DNA of 64,000 nucleotides from Vibrio sp. PID17_43 (lineage in GTDB: Bacteria; Pseudomonadota; Gammaproteobacteria; Enterobacterales; Vibrionaceae). Below, in pieces: positions 26,888 through 36,865 of the stretch (position 1 is its first letter; every line of letters begins with the position of its first letter). The position numbers and the translations under genes were made by a program. The notes beneath the pieces are model-generated. The model made no database searches and had not been told where the DNA came from. It was given only the letters and a program-made list of their open reading frames with translations. The stretch covers positions 1 through 64,000 of the forward strand of contig NZ_LIXM01000015.1 in NCBI RefSeq assembly GCF_002608565.1, given 5' to 3'.

Positions 26888-28573
26888 CTAAAAATAGAGC
26901 ACGCGTTGAAGCTCACTAAAACTGGTGATGCCTTGTTTGAGCTTTTCGATGCCAGATGCTTTTAGGGTTTGCATACCATTTGCTATGGCGAGCTGTTCAA
27001 GCTCATGTACGGATGCGCCTTTGAGCAGAGCTTGAGACAGGGAGTCATCAAAACGCATCACTTCATAAATACCAGTTCGGCCTGAGTAACCATGGGTGCA
27101 TTCGTTACAGCCGTCAGGATAGGCCTGAAAGAGATGATCAGTACTGACAATCCCAATGTATTCCAGTTGAGCGTTGGGCTCTTGAGGCTGTTTACAGTGA
27201 GGGCACAGCTTTCTCGCTAGACGCTGAGCGATGATCAAGCTAAGCGAAGAGGCGAGATTAAAACGTTCTACCCCCATATTAGAGAGACGAATGACGGTTT
27301 CTGCGGCTGAGTTTGTATGCAGAGTGGAAAGCACTAGGTGGCCGGTTTGCGAGGCTTTAATCGCGATCTCTGCGGTATCCAGATCACGTATCTCACCGAC
27401 CATCACAATATCGGGATCTTGACGCAAGAAAGAGCGCAGCGCCTCTGTAAAACCTAAACCAAACTTGGGTTGCACTTGAACTTGATTGATACCAGGTAAG
27501 TTAATCTCAACTGGATCTTCAGCGGTAGAGATGTTGATCTCCGGCTTATTCAGAATGCTCAATCCTGTGTACAGGGAAACGGTCTTGCCGCTCCCCGTTG
27601 GGCCTGTCATAAGGATCATGCCTTGTGGACGGCGCAGCGCGTCTAAGTAAAGCTGTTTTTGTTGGTCGTTATAACCTAGCTTGTCGATATCCAGTGAAGC
27701 AGAACTGCTGTCAAGCAAACGCAATACAATCTTCTCACCAAACAGAGTCGGTAGTGTGGATACGCGCATATCAATCGCAGTGTCTTGGTTCAGTTTGAGC
27801 TTTATTCGCCCATCTTGCGGCAAGCGCCTTTCGGCAATGTCGAGTTTTGATAAAATTTTGATGCGAGCAGAGAGGCGACGGCTTAAATGCGTGGGTGGTT
27901 GCTGAATTTCAATTAAAATACCATCGCAGCGCAAGCGCACTCGGTACATGTTTTCGTAAGGCTCAAAGTGGATATCGGAGCCGCCTTTGCGTACTGCATC
28001 GAGCAATATTTGGTTGATGTAACGACTGACCGGTGATTCGTCTTGGCTAAGGTCTTCAATGTTATCTATTTCATCGTCACCAATTTCAACTAAGCTCGCC
28101 AGTTCATCTTGGTTGATCTCTTTTAAGCCGGATTGCTCTTGTCCAATGGTGCGCCCATACAAGCGCCGGATGGCAGCCGTTAGCTCACGAAAGTCAGCCA
28201 GTACCAACTCAACTTGCAATCCGGTCGCGAAACGAAAATCGTCCTCGGCTTGTAAATTGGTTGGGTCTGCGACTGCGAGAATCAATGTGGAAGAGCTACG
28301 GTTGAGTGGCAAGGCGTTGTATCGCGTGATCAGATCGCGCAGCCCCAGTTGTTGGCACAGGGAGACGTATTCATATTGATTGAGCGAGGTGCAAGACAAG
28401 CCAAAGATGGCACTTAAGTGCTCATTGAGTTCATGAGAATGAAATAACCCAGAACGGAGCAAAGCCTCCGGCATCGAAATGCCAGACGTTTTCACTTGCT
28501 CAATTAACGATGCTTCTTGGGCTAAGGTCAGTAACCCAGCTTGACGAAGCACCGTTGAGAGGTTGGTCAGCAC
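26888..28573 (-). CDS. pilB: Type IV pilus assembly ATPase PilB
   Basis: 561 residues from GTG at 28573, five bases past the pilA stop; the frame is open 50 codons upstream but only into pilA. The N-terminal MshEN domain is followed by the ATPase with Walker A GPTGSGKTVSLYTGL, the Asp box PVEINLPGINQVQV, Walker B RQDPDIVMVGEIRD and a zinc site CPHCKQP...CNEC near the C-terminus. Powers pilus extension. The GTG start has no strong ribosome-binding site, so translation is probably coupled to pilA. Confidence 0.95.
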   Translation of the reverse strand: MLTNLSTVLRQAGLLTLAQEASLIEQVKTSGISMPEALLRSGLFHSHELNEHLSAIFGLSCTSLNQYEYVSLCQQLGLRDLITRYNALPLNRSSSTLILAVADPTNLQAEDDFRFATGLQVELVLADFRELTAAIRRLYGRTIGQEQSGLKEINQDELASLVEIGDDEIDNIEDLSQDESPVSRYINQILLDAVRKGGSDIHFEPYENMYRVRLRCDGILIEIQQPPTHLSRRLSARIKILSKLDIAERRLPQDGRIKLKLNQDTAIDMRVSTLPTLFGEKIVLRLLDSSSASLDIDKLGYNDQQKQLYLDALRRPQGMILMTGPTGSGKTVSLYTGLSILNKPEINISTAEDPVEINLPGINQVQVQPKFGLGFTEALRSFLRQDPDIVMVGEIRDLDTAEIAIKASQTGHLVLSTLHTNSAAETVIRLSNMGVERFNLASSLSLIIAQRLARKLCPHCKQPQEPNAQLEYIGIVSTDHLFQAYPDGCNECTHGYSGRTGIYEVMRFDDSLSQALLKGASVHELEQLAIANGMQTLKASGIEKLKQGITSFSELQRVLYF

Positions 28574-28577
28574 TATT

Positions 28578-29003
28578 TTAGTCACAGATTTTAATGGTTT
28601 GTCCTGTAGTGTTATTACAAGACCAGCCTGAGGCACTTCGAGTATATGTGATGTTTGTATTATTGAGTGTTGCGTTAGTGCCAAAGTTAAATGCAACGCT
28701 TCCGGCCTCTGAGACGCTTCCATCTTGAGTTAATTCGATTTCACCAAGGGTGTTCATACCAGCTGAGGCTCCAAGATCTGCAAGGTTACCAGTCGCCGGA
28801 AATGAGCCATTTTCCTGAATGTACATATCAATATTAGTTAAAAGGGCACGTACTGTGCCCATTCCAGCAGCAGCTTCAGATTTTTTTACATAGTTTTTGT
28901 AAGCGGGGATTGCTACCGCTGACAAAACACCAATTACGGCCACCACAATCATCAGTTCAATTAACGTAAAGCCTTGCTGCTTCTTCTGTTTATTCGTTTT
29001 CAT
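28578..29003 (-). CDS. pilA: Type IV pilin PilA
   Basis: 141 residues. Leader MKTNKQKKQQG, then the mature N-terminus FTLIELMIVVAVIGVLSAVAIPAY with Glu5 and the N-terminal alpha helix. The C-terminal disulphide pair is CNNTTGQTIKIC (11 residues apart). Two ATGs overlap; the second has better spacing to AAGGGA. Builds the chitin-regulated competence pilus in relatives. Variable C-terminal half. Confidence 0.96.
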   Translation of the reverse strand: MKTNKQKKQQGFTLIELMIVVAVIGVLSAVAIPAYKNYVKKSEAAAGMGTVRALLTNIDMYIQENGSFPATGNLADLGASAGMNTLGEIELTQDGSVSEAGSVAFNFGTNATLNNTNITYTRSASGWSCNNTTGQTIKICD

Positions 29004-29174
29004 CATGTTCCCTTAACAATGATTCATACTAATTGAGTTGGAATAAGCGAAGAGTAGGGAGAGTTGAAAACGGAGGAAATGGACTGGGGACTGCCATTCG
29101 AGTGAGGTATAAATCTTTAATGTGACGTTGCACATTACATACAAGCTTTTGCGAGTGGGGTTGTTTTAAAAGGA

Positions 29175-29204
29175 TAAAAATAAAGAGCCAAGCGGCTCTT
29201 TATT
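29175..29204 (-). terminator. Terminator after nadC
   Basis: Stem AATAAAGAGCC / GGCTCTTTATT with a 4-base loop, followed on the minus strand by TTTTATCC, about 50 bases beyond the nadC stop. It separates nadC from pilA. The 170 bases between it and pilA contain the pilA promoter; no sigma-54 box was seen. Confidence 0.88.
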
Positions 29205-29254
29205 GGGCTTTGATGATATTAACTCTATGAGATTGCAAGAGTTAATTTTGTTGA

Positions 29255-30208
<954 letters not shown>

Positions 30209-30234
30209 TTAATTTACAAACTAGTGAGGTTGAT

Positions 30235-30792
30235 ATGCATCTACAAATCGAGAATGGCTGGTTGACGAATGCAAAACACGTTCCATCGCCATTTTTTGAT
30301 GCTCGCACAGATAAAGAAGATATCTCTTTACTGGTGGTGCATAACATTAGTTTACCGCCGGGTCAGTTTGGTGGCCCATATATAGAAGATTTTTTCATGG
30401 GGTGTCTTGACCCTAATGCGCATCCTTTTTTTGAAGTGATTCACAAAATGGGCGTTTCGGCACATTGCTTGATTAAGCGTGATGGAGAGATTGTTCAGTT
30501 TGTCTCTTTTCTTGATAGAGCGTGGCATGCGGGCCAATCAAGCTTTGCTGGCAGGGAGCGTTGTAATGACTATTCGATTGGTATTGAGTTAGAAGGAACG
30601 GAGTTTATCGCCTATACAGAAGAACAATATCAATCACTTACTTGCTTGGCCCACGCGGTGATGCAAACTTACCCTTTAATTACTCCAACAAGGATCACGG
30701 GACATCAGTTTATCGCGCCACTGAGAAAAAGTGATCCTGGTCTAAGCTTTGATTGGGTGAAGTTCAGGCATCAAGTCACTAGCAACTTGTAG
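30235..30792 (+). CDS. ampD: N-acetylmuramyl-L-alanine amidase AmpD
   Basis: 185 residues from the ATG after TAGTGAGGT; 15 upstream codons are open but lack a ribosome-binding site. The amidase-2 fold has the zinc ligands in VVHNISLPPG and GHQFIAPLRKSDPGLSFDW. Recycles anhydromuropeptides; loss often induces AmpC-type beta-lactamases in other genera. Confidence 0.96.
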   Translation: MHLQIENGWLTNAKHVPSPFFDARTDKEDISLLVVHNISLPPGQFGGPYIEDFFMGCLDPNAHPFFEVIHKMGVSAHCLIKRDGEIVQFVSFLDRAWHAGQSSFAGRERCNDYSIGIELEGTEFIAYTEEQYQSLTCLAHAVMQTYPLITPTRITGHQFIAPLRKSDPGLSFDWVKFRHQVTSNL

Positions 30793-30824
30793 CGAAAATG
30801 TAACTGATGGCCGCGATAATCGAT

Positions 30825-30853
30825 AAGGCATACCGTTGGGTATGCCTTTTTTG
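30825..30853 (+). terminator. Terminator of ampD
   Basis: Stem AAGGCATACC / GGTATGCCTT with a GTTG loop and a T run, 32 bases after the stop. Confidence 0.92.
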
Positions 30854-31006
30854 GATGTAATAAAAACCATCGTTTGTAAAATAATAACGACACTTATTCT
30901 AATTTATGTCGGTTTTGAAGACAGGTTGTGCGGATGGTTTTGTCATTTTTTGTCTTTCTTGATCAAAATAAATAGCACAGATGCATTGTGACTGTTTTGT
31001 TTATGT

Positions 31007-31023
31007 AATTGGTCATACCAATT
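31007..31023. promoter_or_regulatory. PdhR operator 1
   Basis: The sequence AATTGGTCATACCAATT is a palindrome matching the E. coli PdhR consensus (AATTGGTaagACCAATT). It lies 167 bases before pdhR. Inference: pyruvate-responsive repression of the pdh operon. Confidence 0.85.
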
Positions 31024-31144
31024 TTATTGCTGTTTTAATGGGCATTTGTTATCGCTGTGTTTAAAGTCGCCCTGTTCTATGATTTGGGTCAACTTTTGGC
31101 TGGACAGTGGCGTTTTAATTATGTTAATTTCTGCACCATCTTAA

Positions 31145-31161
31145 AATTGGTATGACCAATT
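31145..31161. promoter_or_regulatory. PdhR operator 2
   Basis: The sequence AATTGGTATGACCAATT is a second match to the PdhR consensus, 28 bases before the pdhR start and so probably in or just downstream of the promoter. The centres of the two operators are 138 bases apart, which would permit looping. Confidence 0.88.
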
Positions 31162-31189
31162 ACCAGGAAGAGTAGAAGAACAATAAATT

Positions 31190-31957
31190 ATGGCTTATCA
31201 AAGGATTCGTCAGCCGAAACTCTCTGATGTTATTGAACAAGAGCTGGAAAGGTTGATAGTGGAAGGAACATTGTCTCCGGGGCAGCAGTTGCCAGCTGAG
31301 CGCGAACTGGCGAAACAGTTCGATGTGTCTCGTCCATCCATCCGTGAAGCTATTCAACGCTTAGAAGCAAAGCGTCTGCTGACTCGTCGTCAAGGCGGTG
31401 GCACATTCGTTAGCGAAAACATCTGGAAAAGTTTCTCTGATCCTTTGCTTAATTTGTTGTCCTCTCACTCAGAAACTCAGCTTGATTTGCTAGAGTCGCG
31501 CCATGCGATGGAAGGCATTTCAGCGTATTTCGCTGCATTGCGTGGTACCGAGGAAGATTTTGCACGAATTCAGGCTTGCCTGAAACAAATCAGTGAAGAG
31601 CAGAAGCGAGACAATGTTGAGGCTGAAGCGGCTGCAGTGATGCAGTTTCTTATCGCCTTGACTGAAGCGGCACACAACGTGGTGTTACTTCACATTGTGC
31701 GTAGTCTTGCTCCTTTGCTTGAGCAAAATGTTTTACAGAATCTAAAGCTCTTACATCGCCGCATTGAAGTGGTCGATAAAGTAAGTAAACACAGAGCTAA
31801 TATCGTGGATGCGATTGTTTCTGGACAGCCAGAAAAGGCGCGTGAAATGTCCCATTCGCACTTAGCTTATATTGAAGAAATATTGTTGGATTTGACTCGA
31901 GAAGAGTCTCGACGAGAGCGTTCTCTGCGTCGAATTCAGCAAGGTAACGATTCTTAA
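31190..31957 (+). CDS. pdhR: Pyruvate dehydrogenase complex repressor PdhR
   Basis: 255 residues, GntR/FadR family. The winged helix-turn-helix (about 8-72: [36 protein letters not shown]) is followed by an all-helical FCD effector domain binding pyruvate. Autoregulates and represses aceEF and lpd when pyruvate is low. 54 bases before aceE. Confidence 0.97.
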   Translation: MAYQRIRQPKLSDVIEQELERLIVEGTLSPGQQLPAERELAKQFDVSRPSIREAIQRLEAKRLLTRRQGGGTFVSENIWKSFSDPLLNLLSSHSETQLDLLESRHAMEGISAYFAALRGTEEDFARIQACLKQISEEQKRDNVEAEAAAVMQFLIALTEAAHNVVLLHIVRSLAPLLEQNVLQNLKLLHRRIEVVDKVSKHRANIVDAIVSGQPEKAREMSHSHLAYIEEILLDLTREESRRERSLRRIQQGNDS

Positions 31958-32011
31958 TAAAGAATCGCTTACTTAAATAATCAGATCCAACCAACAGAAG
32001 GATAGATCGCC

Positions 32012-34675
32012 ATGTCTGACATGAAGCATGACGTAGACGTATTGGAAACTCAAGATTGGCTACAGGCCCTTGAATCCGTTGTTCGTGAAGAGGGTGTAGA
32101 GCGTGCACAGTTTTTACTAGAAACTGTTCTAGAAAAAGCACGCTTAGACGGCGTTGATATGCCAACGGGCATCAACACAAACTACATCAACACTATTCCA
32201 GCAGCACAAGAGCCAGCTTACCCTGGTGATGTGACGCTTGAGCGTCGTATTCGTTCGATTATTCGTTGGAACGCAATCATGATCGTATTGCGTGCTTCTA
32301 AGAAGGACCTAGACCTAGGTGGTCACATGGCTTCTTACCAGTCAGCCGCTGCGTTCTACGAAGTGTGTTTCAACCACTTCTTCCGCGCTCCAAACGAGAC
32401 GGACGGTGGCGATTTGGTTTACTACCAAGGTCACATCTCTCCGGGTATTTACTCTCGTGCATTCGTTGAAGGCCGTCTAACAGAAGAGCAGCTAGACAAT
32501 TTCCGTCAAGAAGTGGACGGTAAAGGTATCCCATCATACCCGCACCCTAAACTCATGCCTGAGTTCTGGCAGTTCCCGACCGTATCTATGGGTCTTGGCC
32601 CGATCTCTGCTATCTATCAAGCGCGTTTCCTTAAGTACCTAGAAGGTCGTGGCCTGAAAGATACTTCAGCTCAACGTGTGTACGCGTTCCTAGGCGACGG
32701 TGAGATGGATGAGCCAGAATCACGTGGTGCTATCTCTTTCGCTGCGCGTGAAAAGCTGGATAACCTATGTTTCCTAATCAACTGTAACCTACAGCGCCTA
32801 GACGGTCCTGTTATGGGTAACGGTAGCATCATTCAAGAACTAGAAGGCCTGTTTAAAGGTGCTGGTTGGAACGTTGTTAAGGTTATCTGGGGTAACAACT
32901 GGGATGCACTTCTAGCGAAAGATACGTCTGGTAAACTTCTTCAGCTTATGAATGAAACGATCGATGGTGACTACCAGACATTCAAATCTAAAGATGGCGC
33001 ATACGTACGTGAGCACTTCTTTGGTAAGTATCCAGAAACTGCGGCACTTGTCGCCGATATGACGGATGATGAAATCTTTGCACTTAAGCGTGGTGGTCAC
33101 GACTCATCTAAACTATTCGCTGCATTCAACAATGCGAAAGAGACAGGTGGCAAGCCAACCGTAATCCTAGCTAAGACGGTTAAAGGTTACGGCATGGGTG
33201 ACGCAGCAGAAGGAAAGAACATTGCACACGGTGTGAAGAAAATGGACATGACTCATGTTCAGCACCTGCGTGATCGTCTGGGTCTACAAGACATTCTTTC
33301 AGATGAGAAGATTAAAGAACTTCCATACTTGAAACTGGAAGAAGGTACACCTGAGTACGAATACCTACATGCTCGTCGTAAAGCACTACATGGTTACACG
33401 CCAGCTCGCTTGCCTAAATTCACTCAAGAATTCAAAGTGCCTGAGCTAGATGCATTTGCACCACTACTCGGTGAGCAGAAGCGTGATATCTCAACGACAA
33501 TGGCTTACGTACGTACGCTAAATATCCTACTGAAAGACAAGAACATCGGTAAGAACATTGTTCCTATCATCTGTGATGAAGCTCGTACATTCGGTATGGA
33601 AGGTCTATTCCGTCAGGTTGGTATCTACAACCCACACGGTCAAGAATACACACCTGAAGATAAAGGCATCGTTTCTTACTACAAAGAAGCGACATCTGGT
33701 CAGGTTCTTCAGGAAGGTATCAACGAACTCGGTTCAATGGCGTCTTGGGTTGCGGCTGCGACTTCTTACAGCACTAACGATCTTCCAATGATCCCGTTCT
33801 ACATCTACTACTCAATGTTCGGTTTCCAACGTATTGGTGACATGGCATGGCTTGCAGGTGACCAACAAGCTCGTGGCTTCCTACTAGGTGCTACAGCAGG
33901 TCGTACAACACTGAACGGTGAAGGTCTACAGCACGAAGATGGTCACTCTCACATCCAAGCGAACACCATCCCTAACTGTATCTCTTACGATCCAACGTTT
34001 GCTTACGAGCTCGCGGTTATCATGCAAGACGGTATCCGTCGCATGTACGGCCCAGAGCAAGAGAACGTGTTCTACTACCTAACGGTAATGAACGAAAACT
34101 ACGCAATGCCAGCCATGCCAGAAGGCGCTGAGGAAGGCATTCGTAAGGGTATCTACAAGCTTGAGTCTCACGCGGGTAGTAAGGGCAAAGTTCAGCTAAT
34201 GAGCTCTGGTACTATCATGAATGAAGTGCGCAAAGCAGCGACGATCCTAAGTGAAGAGTACGGCGTAGCCTCTGATGTGTTCTCTGTGACGTCTTTCAAT
34301 GAGCTAACTCGTGACGGCCAAGACGCTGAGCGTTACAACATGCTTCACCCTGAAGCGGAAGCGAAAGTACCTTACATCACAACGGTTCTTGGTAGTGAGC
34401 CTGCAATCGCAGCAACGGACTACATGAAGAACTATGCTGAGCAAGTGCGTGCATTTATGCCGACTGAGTCTTACAAAGTTCTTGGTACGGATGGTTTCGG
34501 TCGTTCTGACAGCCGTGAAAACCTACGTCGCCACTTCGAAGTTAACGCTGGCTATGTAGTCGTTGCTGCGCTAACTGAATTGGCTAAACGTGGTGATGTT
34601 GAGAAGTCTGTTGTGGCTGAAGCTATTGCTAAGTTCAACATCGACACTGAAAAAACTAACCCGCTATACGCATAA
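32012..34675 (+). CDS. aceE: Pyruvate dehydrogenase E1 component AceE
   Basis: 887 residues, the homodimeric E1 type of gamma-proteobacteria. The thiamine-diphosphate site GDGEMDEPES...NCNLQRLDGP (about 230-270) is present. Decarboxylates pyruvate and transfers the acetyl unit to the lipoyl groups of AceF. Strongly ribosome-coupled start (CAGAAGGATAGATCGCC). Confidence 0.98.
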   Translation: MSDMKHDVDVLETQDWLQALESVVREEGVERAQFLLETVLEKARLDGVDMPTGINTNYINTIPAAQEPAYPGDVTLERRIRSIIRWNAIMIVLRASKKDLDLGGHMASYQSAAAFYEVCFNHFFRAPNETDGGDLVYYQGHISPGIYSRAFVEGRLTEEQLDNFRQEVDGKGIPSYPHPKLMPEFWQFPTVSMGLGPISAIYQARFLKYLEGRGLKDTSAQRVYAFLGDGEMDEPESRGAISFAAREKLDNLCFLINCNLQRLDGPVMGNGSIIQELEGLFKGAGWNVVKVIWGNNWDALLAKDTSGKLLQLMNETIDGDYQTFKSKDGAYVREHFFGKYPETAALVADMTDDEIFALKRGGHDSSKLFAAFNNAKETGGKPTVILAKTVKGYGMGDAAEGKNIAHGVKKMDMTHVQHLRDRLGLQDILSDEKIKELPYLKLEEGTPEYEYLHARRKALHGYTPARLPKFTQEFKVPELDAFAPLLGEQKRDISTTMAYVRTLNILLKDKNIGKNIVPIICDEARTFGMEGLFRQVGIYNPHGQEYTPEDKGIVSYYKEATSGQVLQEGINELGSMASWVAAATSYSTNDLPMIPFYIYYSMFGFQRIGDMAWLAGDQQARGFLLGATAGRTTLNGEGLQHEDGHSHIQANTIPNCISYDPTFAYELAVIMQDGIRRMYGPEQENVFYYLTVMNENYAMPAMPEGAEEGIRKGIYKLESHAGSKGKVQLMSSGTIMNEVRKAATILSEEYGVASDVFSVTSFNELTRDGQDAERYNMLHPEAEAKVPYITTVLGSEPAIAATDYMKNYAEQVRAFMPTESYKVLGTDGFGRSDSRENLRRHFEVNAGYVVVAALTELAKRGDVEKSVVAEAIAKFNIDTEKTNPLYA

Positions 34676-34705
34676 GACAACGCTTAATTAAAAGGTAGAT
34701 AAGCA

Positions 34706-36610
34706 ATGGCAATCGAAATTATTGTACCGGATATTGGTGCTGATGAGGTTGAAGTAACTGAGATTCTTGTAAGCGTTGGCGACAAGGTTGAAGAAGAGCA
34801 GTCACTGATCACGGTTGAAGGCGATAAAGCGTCTATGGAAGTACCTGCGTCTCAAGCGGGTATCGTAAAAGAGATCAAAGTAGCGGAAGGTGATTCTGTT
34901 TCTACAGGTTCTCTAATCATGATTTTTGAAGCGGAAGGTGCAGTCGAAGCACCAGCTGCTCCAGCAGTTGAAGCGGCGCCAGTAGCGGCTCCTACTGCGG
35001 CTGAGCTTAAAGAAGTTCACGTTCCAGATATCGGTGGCGACGAAGTAGAAGTGACTGAAATCATGGTTGCAGTTGGCGATGCAGTAGAAGAAGAGCAATC
35101 TCTAATCACTGTTGAAGGCGACAAAGCTTCTATGGAAGTACCAGCACCATTCGCTGGTATCGTTAAAGAAATCAAAATCGCTACTGGTGACTCAGTTTCT
35201 ACTGGCTCTCTAGTAATGGTATTTGAAGTCACAGGTTCAGGCGCAGCAGCGACTCCTGCAGCAGTAGAAGCACCTGCGGCAGCTCCAGCGGCATCAGCAG
35301 CGGCATCAGCAGCGAAAGAAGTCAACGTTCCAGATATCGGCGGTGACGAAGTTGAAGTTACTGAAGTAATGGTAGCGGTTGGCGACACAGTAGAAGAAGA
35401 GCAATCTCTAATCACTGTTGAAGGCGACAAAGCGTCTATGGAAGTACCAGCGCCATTCGCTGGTACTGTTAAAGAAATCAAGATTGCCGCTGGCGATAAA
35501 GTAACAACTGGCTCTCTGATTATGGTATTCGAAGTTGCAGGCGCAGCTCCTGTAGCGGCATCTGAACCTGCAGCGGCTCCAGCTCAAGCGGCGGCAGCAG
35601 CTCCGGCCGCATCGGCGGACCGTCCAAAAGCTGAAGCTTCAGCGGCAGCAGCAACTGGCGACTTCCAAGAGAACAATGACTACGCACACGCATCTCCAGT
35701 GGTTCGTCGTCTAGCTCGTGAGTTTGGCGTTAACCTATCTAAGGTTAAGGGTTCTGGTCGTAAGAGCCGTATCCTAAAAGAAGACGTTCAAAACTACGTT
35801 AAAGATGCGCTTAAGCGTCTTGAGTCTGGTGCAGCAGCATCTGGCAAAGGCGGTGACGGCTCAGCGCTTGGTCTACTACCTTGGCCAAAAGTTGACTTCA
35901 GCAAGTTTGGCGAAACTGAAGTTCAGAAGCTTTCTAAAATCAAGAAGATCTCTGGTGCAAACCTGCACCGTAACTGGGTGATGATCCCTCACGTTACACA
36001 GTGGGATAACGCAGACATTACTGAGCTAGAAGCATTCCGCAAAGAGCAGAATGCAATCGAAGCGAAGAAAGACACAGGCATGAAGATCACGCCACTTGTG
36101 TTCATCATGAAAGCAGTCGCTAAAGCGCTAGAAGCGTTCCCAGCGTTTAACTCTTCACTATCTGAAGATGGCGAAAGCATCATTCTTAAGAAGTACGTAA
36201 ACGTAGGTATTGCTGTTGATACGCCAAACGGTCTAGTTGTTCCTGTGTTTAAAGATGTGAACAAGAAAGGCATCTACGAGCTATCTGAAGAGCTGATGGT
36301 GGTTTCTAAGAAAGCACGTGCTGGTAAGCTAACAGCGGCAGACATGCAGGGTGGCTGTTTCACTATCTCAAGCCTAGGTGGCATCGGTGGTACAGCATTT
36401 ACGCCAATCGTAAACGCACCAGAAGTGGGTATCCTTGGTGTATCTAAGTCTGAGATGAAGCCAGTATGGAACGGTAAAGAATTTGAACCACGCCTACAGC
36501 TTCCACTATCTCTATCATACGACCACCGTGTGATCGATGGTGCTGAAGGTGCGCGCTTCATTACTTACCTAAATGAGTGCCTATCAGACATCCGTCGTCT
36601 TGTTCTTTAA
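34706..36610 (+). CDS. aceF: Dihydrolipoyl transacetylase AceF, three lipoyl domains
   Basis: 634 residues. Three N-terminal lipoyl domains (about 1-78, 100-178, 205-280) carry lipoyl lysines Lys41, Lys140 and Lys242 in GDKAS. They are joined by Ala/Pro linkers. The E1/E3-binding domain [15 protein letters not shown] lies at about 330, followed by the catalytic domain ending [15 protein letters not shown]. Domains 2 and 3 are almost identical at the protein level and very close at DNA level, a likely substrate for recombination. The core of the pyruvate dehydrogenase complex. Confidence 0.98.
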   Translation: MAIEIIVPDIGADEVEVTEILVSVGDKVEEEQSLITVEGDKASMEVPASQAGIVKEIKVAEGDSVSTGSLIMIFEAEGAVEAPAAPAVEAAPVAAPTAAELKEVHVPDIGGDEVEVTEIMVAVGDAVEEEQSLITVEGDKASMEVPAPFAGIVKEIKIATGDSVSTGSLVMVFEVTGSGAAATPAAVEAPAAAPAASAAASAAKEVNVPDIGGDEVEVTEVMVAVGDTVEEEQSLITVEGDKASMEVPAPFAGTVKEIKIAAGDKVTTGSLIMVFEVAGAAPVAASEPAAAPAQAAAAAPAASADRPKAEASAAAATGDFQENNDYAHASPVVRRLAREFGVNLSKVKGSGRKSRILKEDVQNYVKDALKRLESGAAASGKGGDGSALGLLPWPKVDFSKFGETEVQKLSKIKKISGANLHRNWVMIPHVTQWDNADITELEAFRKEQNAIEAKKDTGMKITPLVFIMKAVAKALEAFPAFNSSLSEDGESIILKKYVNVGIAVDTPNGLVVPVFKDVNKKGIYELSEELMVVSKKARAGKLTAADMQGGCFTISSLGGIGGTAFTPIVNAPEVGILGVSKSEMKPVWNGKEFEPRLQLPLSLSYDHRVIDGAEGARFITYLNECLSDIRRLVL

Positions 36611-36627
36611 TTAAGATGAGATGATTG

Positions 36628-36650
36628 AGAGGCGGCACATTGCCGCCTCT
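36628..36650 (+). terminator. Hairpin after aceF
   Basis: Stem AGAGGCGGCA / TGCCGCCTCT with a CAT loop, 18 bases after aceF, then GTTAATTG. The missing T run makes it a weak or partial terminator, as expected if some transcripts run on into lpd. Confidence 0.6.
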
Positions 36651-36666
36651 GTTAATTGAATTACCG

Positions 36667-36709
36667 AACAATTGGAGAATGAAAAGAGGCTTTTCATTGT
36701 CGAATTGTT
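36667..36709. repeat. Two-stage inverted repeat between aceF and lpd
   Basis: Outer arms AACAATT / AATTGTT and inner arms AATGAAAAG / CTTTTCATT are separated by a 4-base internal loop, with a 3-base apical loop. No T tract follows. Could be an RNA processing or stabilising element, or part of the separate lpd promoter region. Confidence 0.75.
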
Positions 36710-36865
36710 GTCTAGCTCACAGGCTAAATTGATTTACTTTTCACACCATTAACATCTCTGTAAACTGATGCCGGTCTGAAATAACGGTTTATAACGAACT
36801 GACTTTAAATATAAAGAATCAATACTCACTCAGCCTGTTAGGGATAATGACTACAAGAGGTCAAA

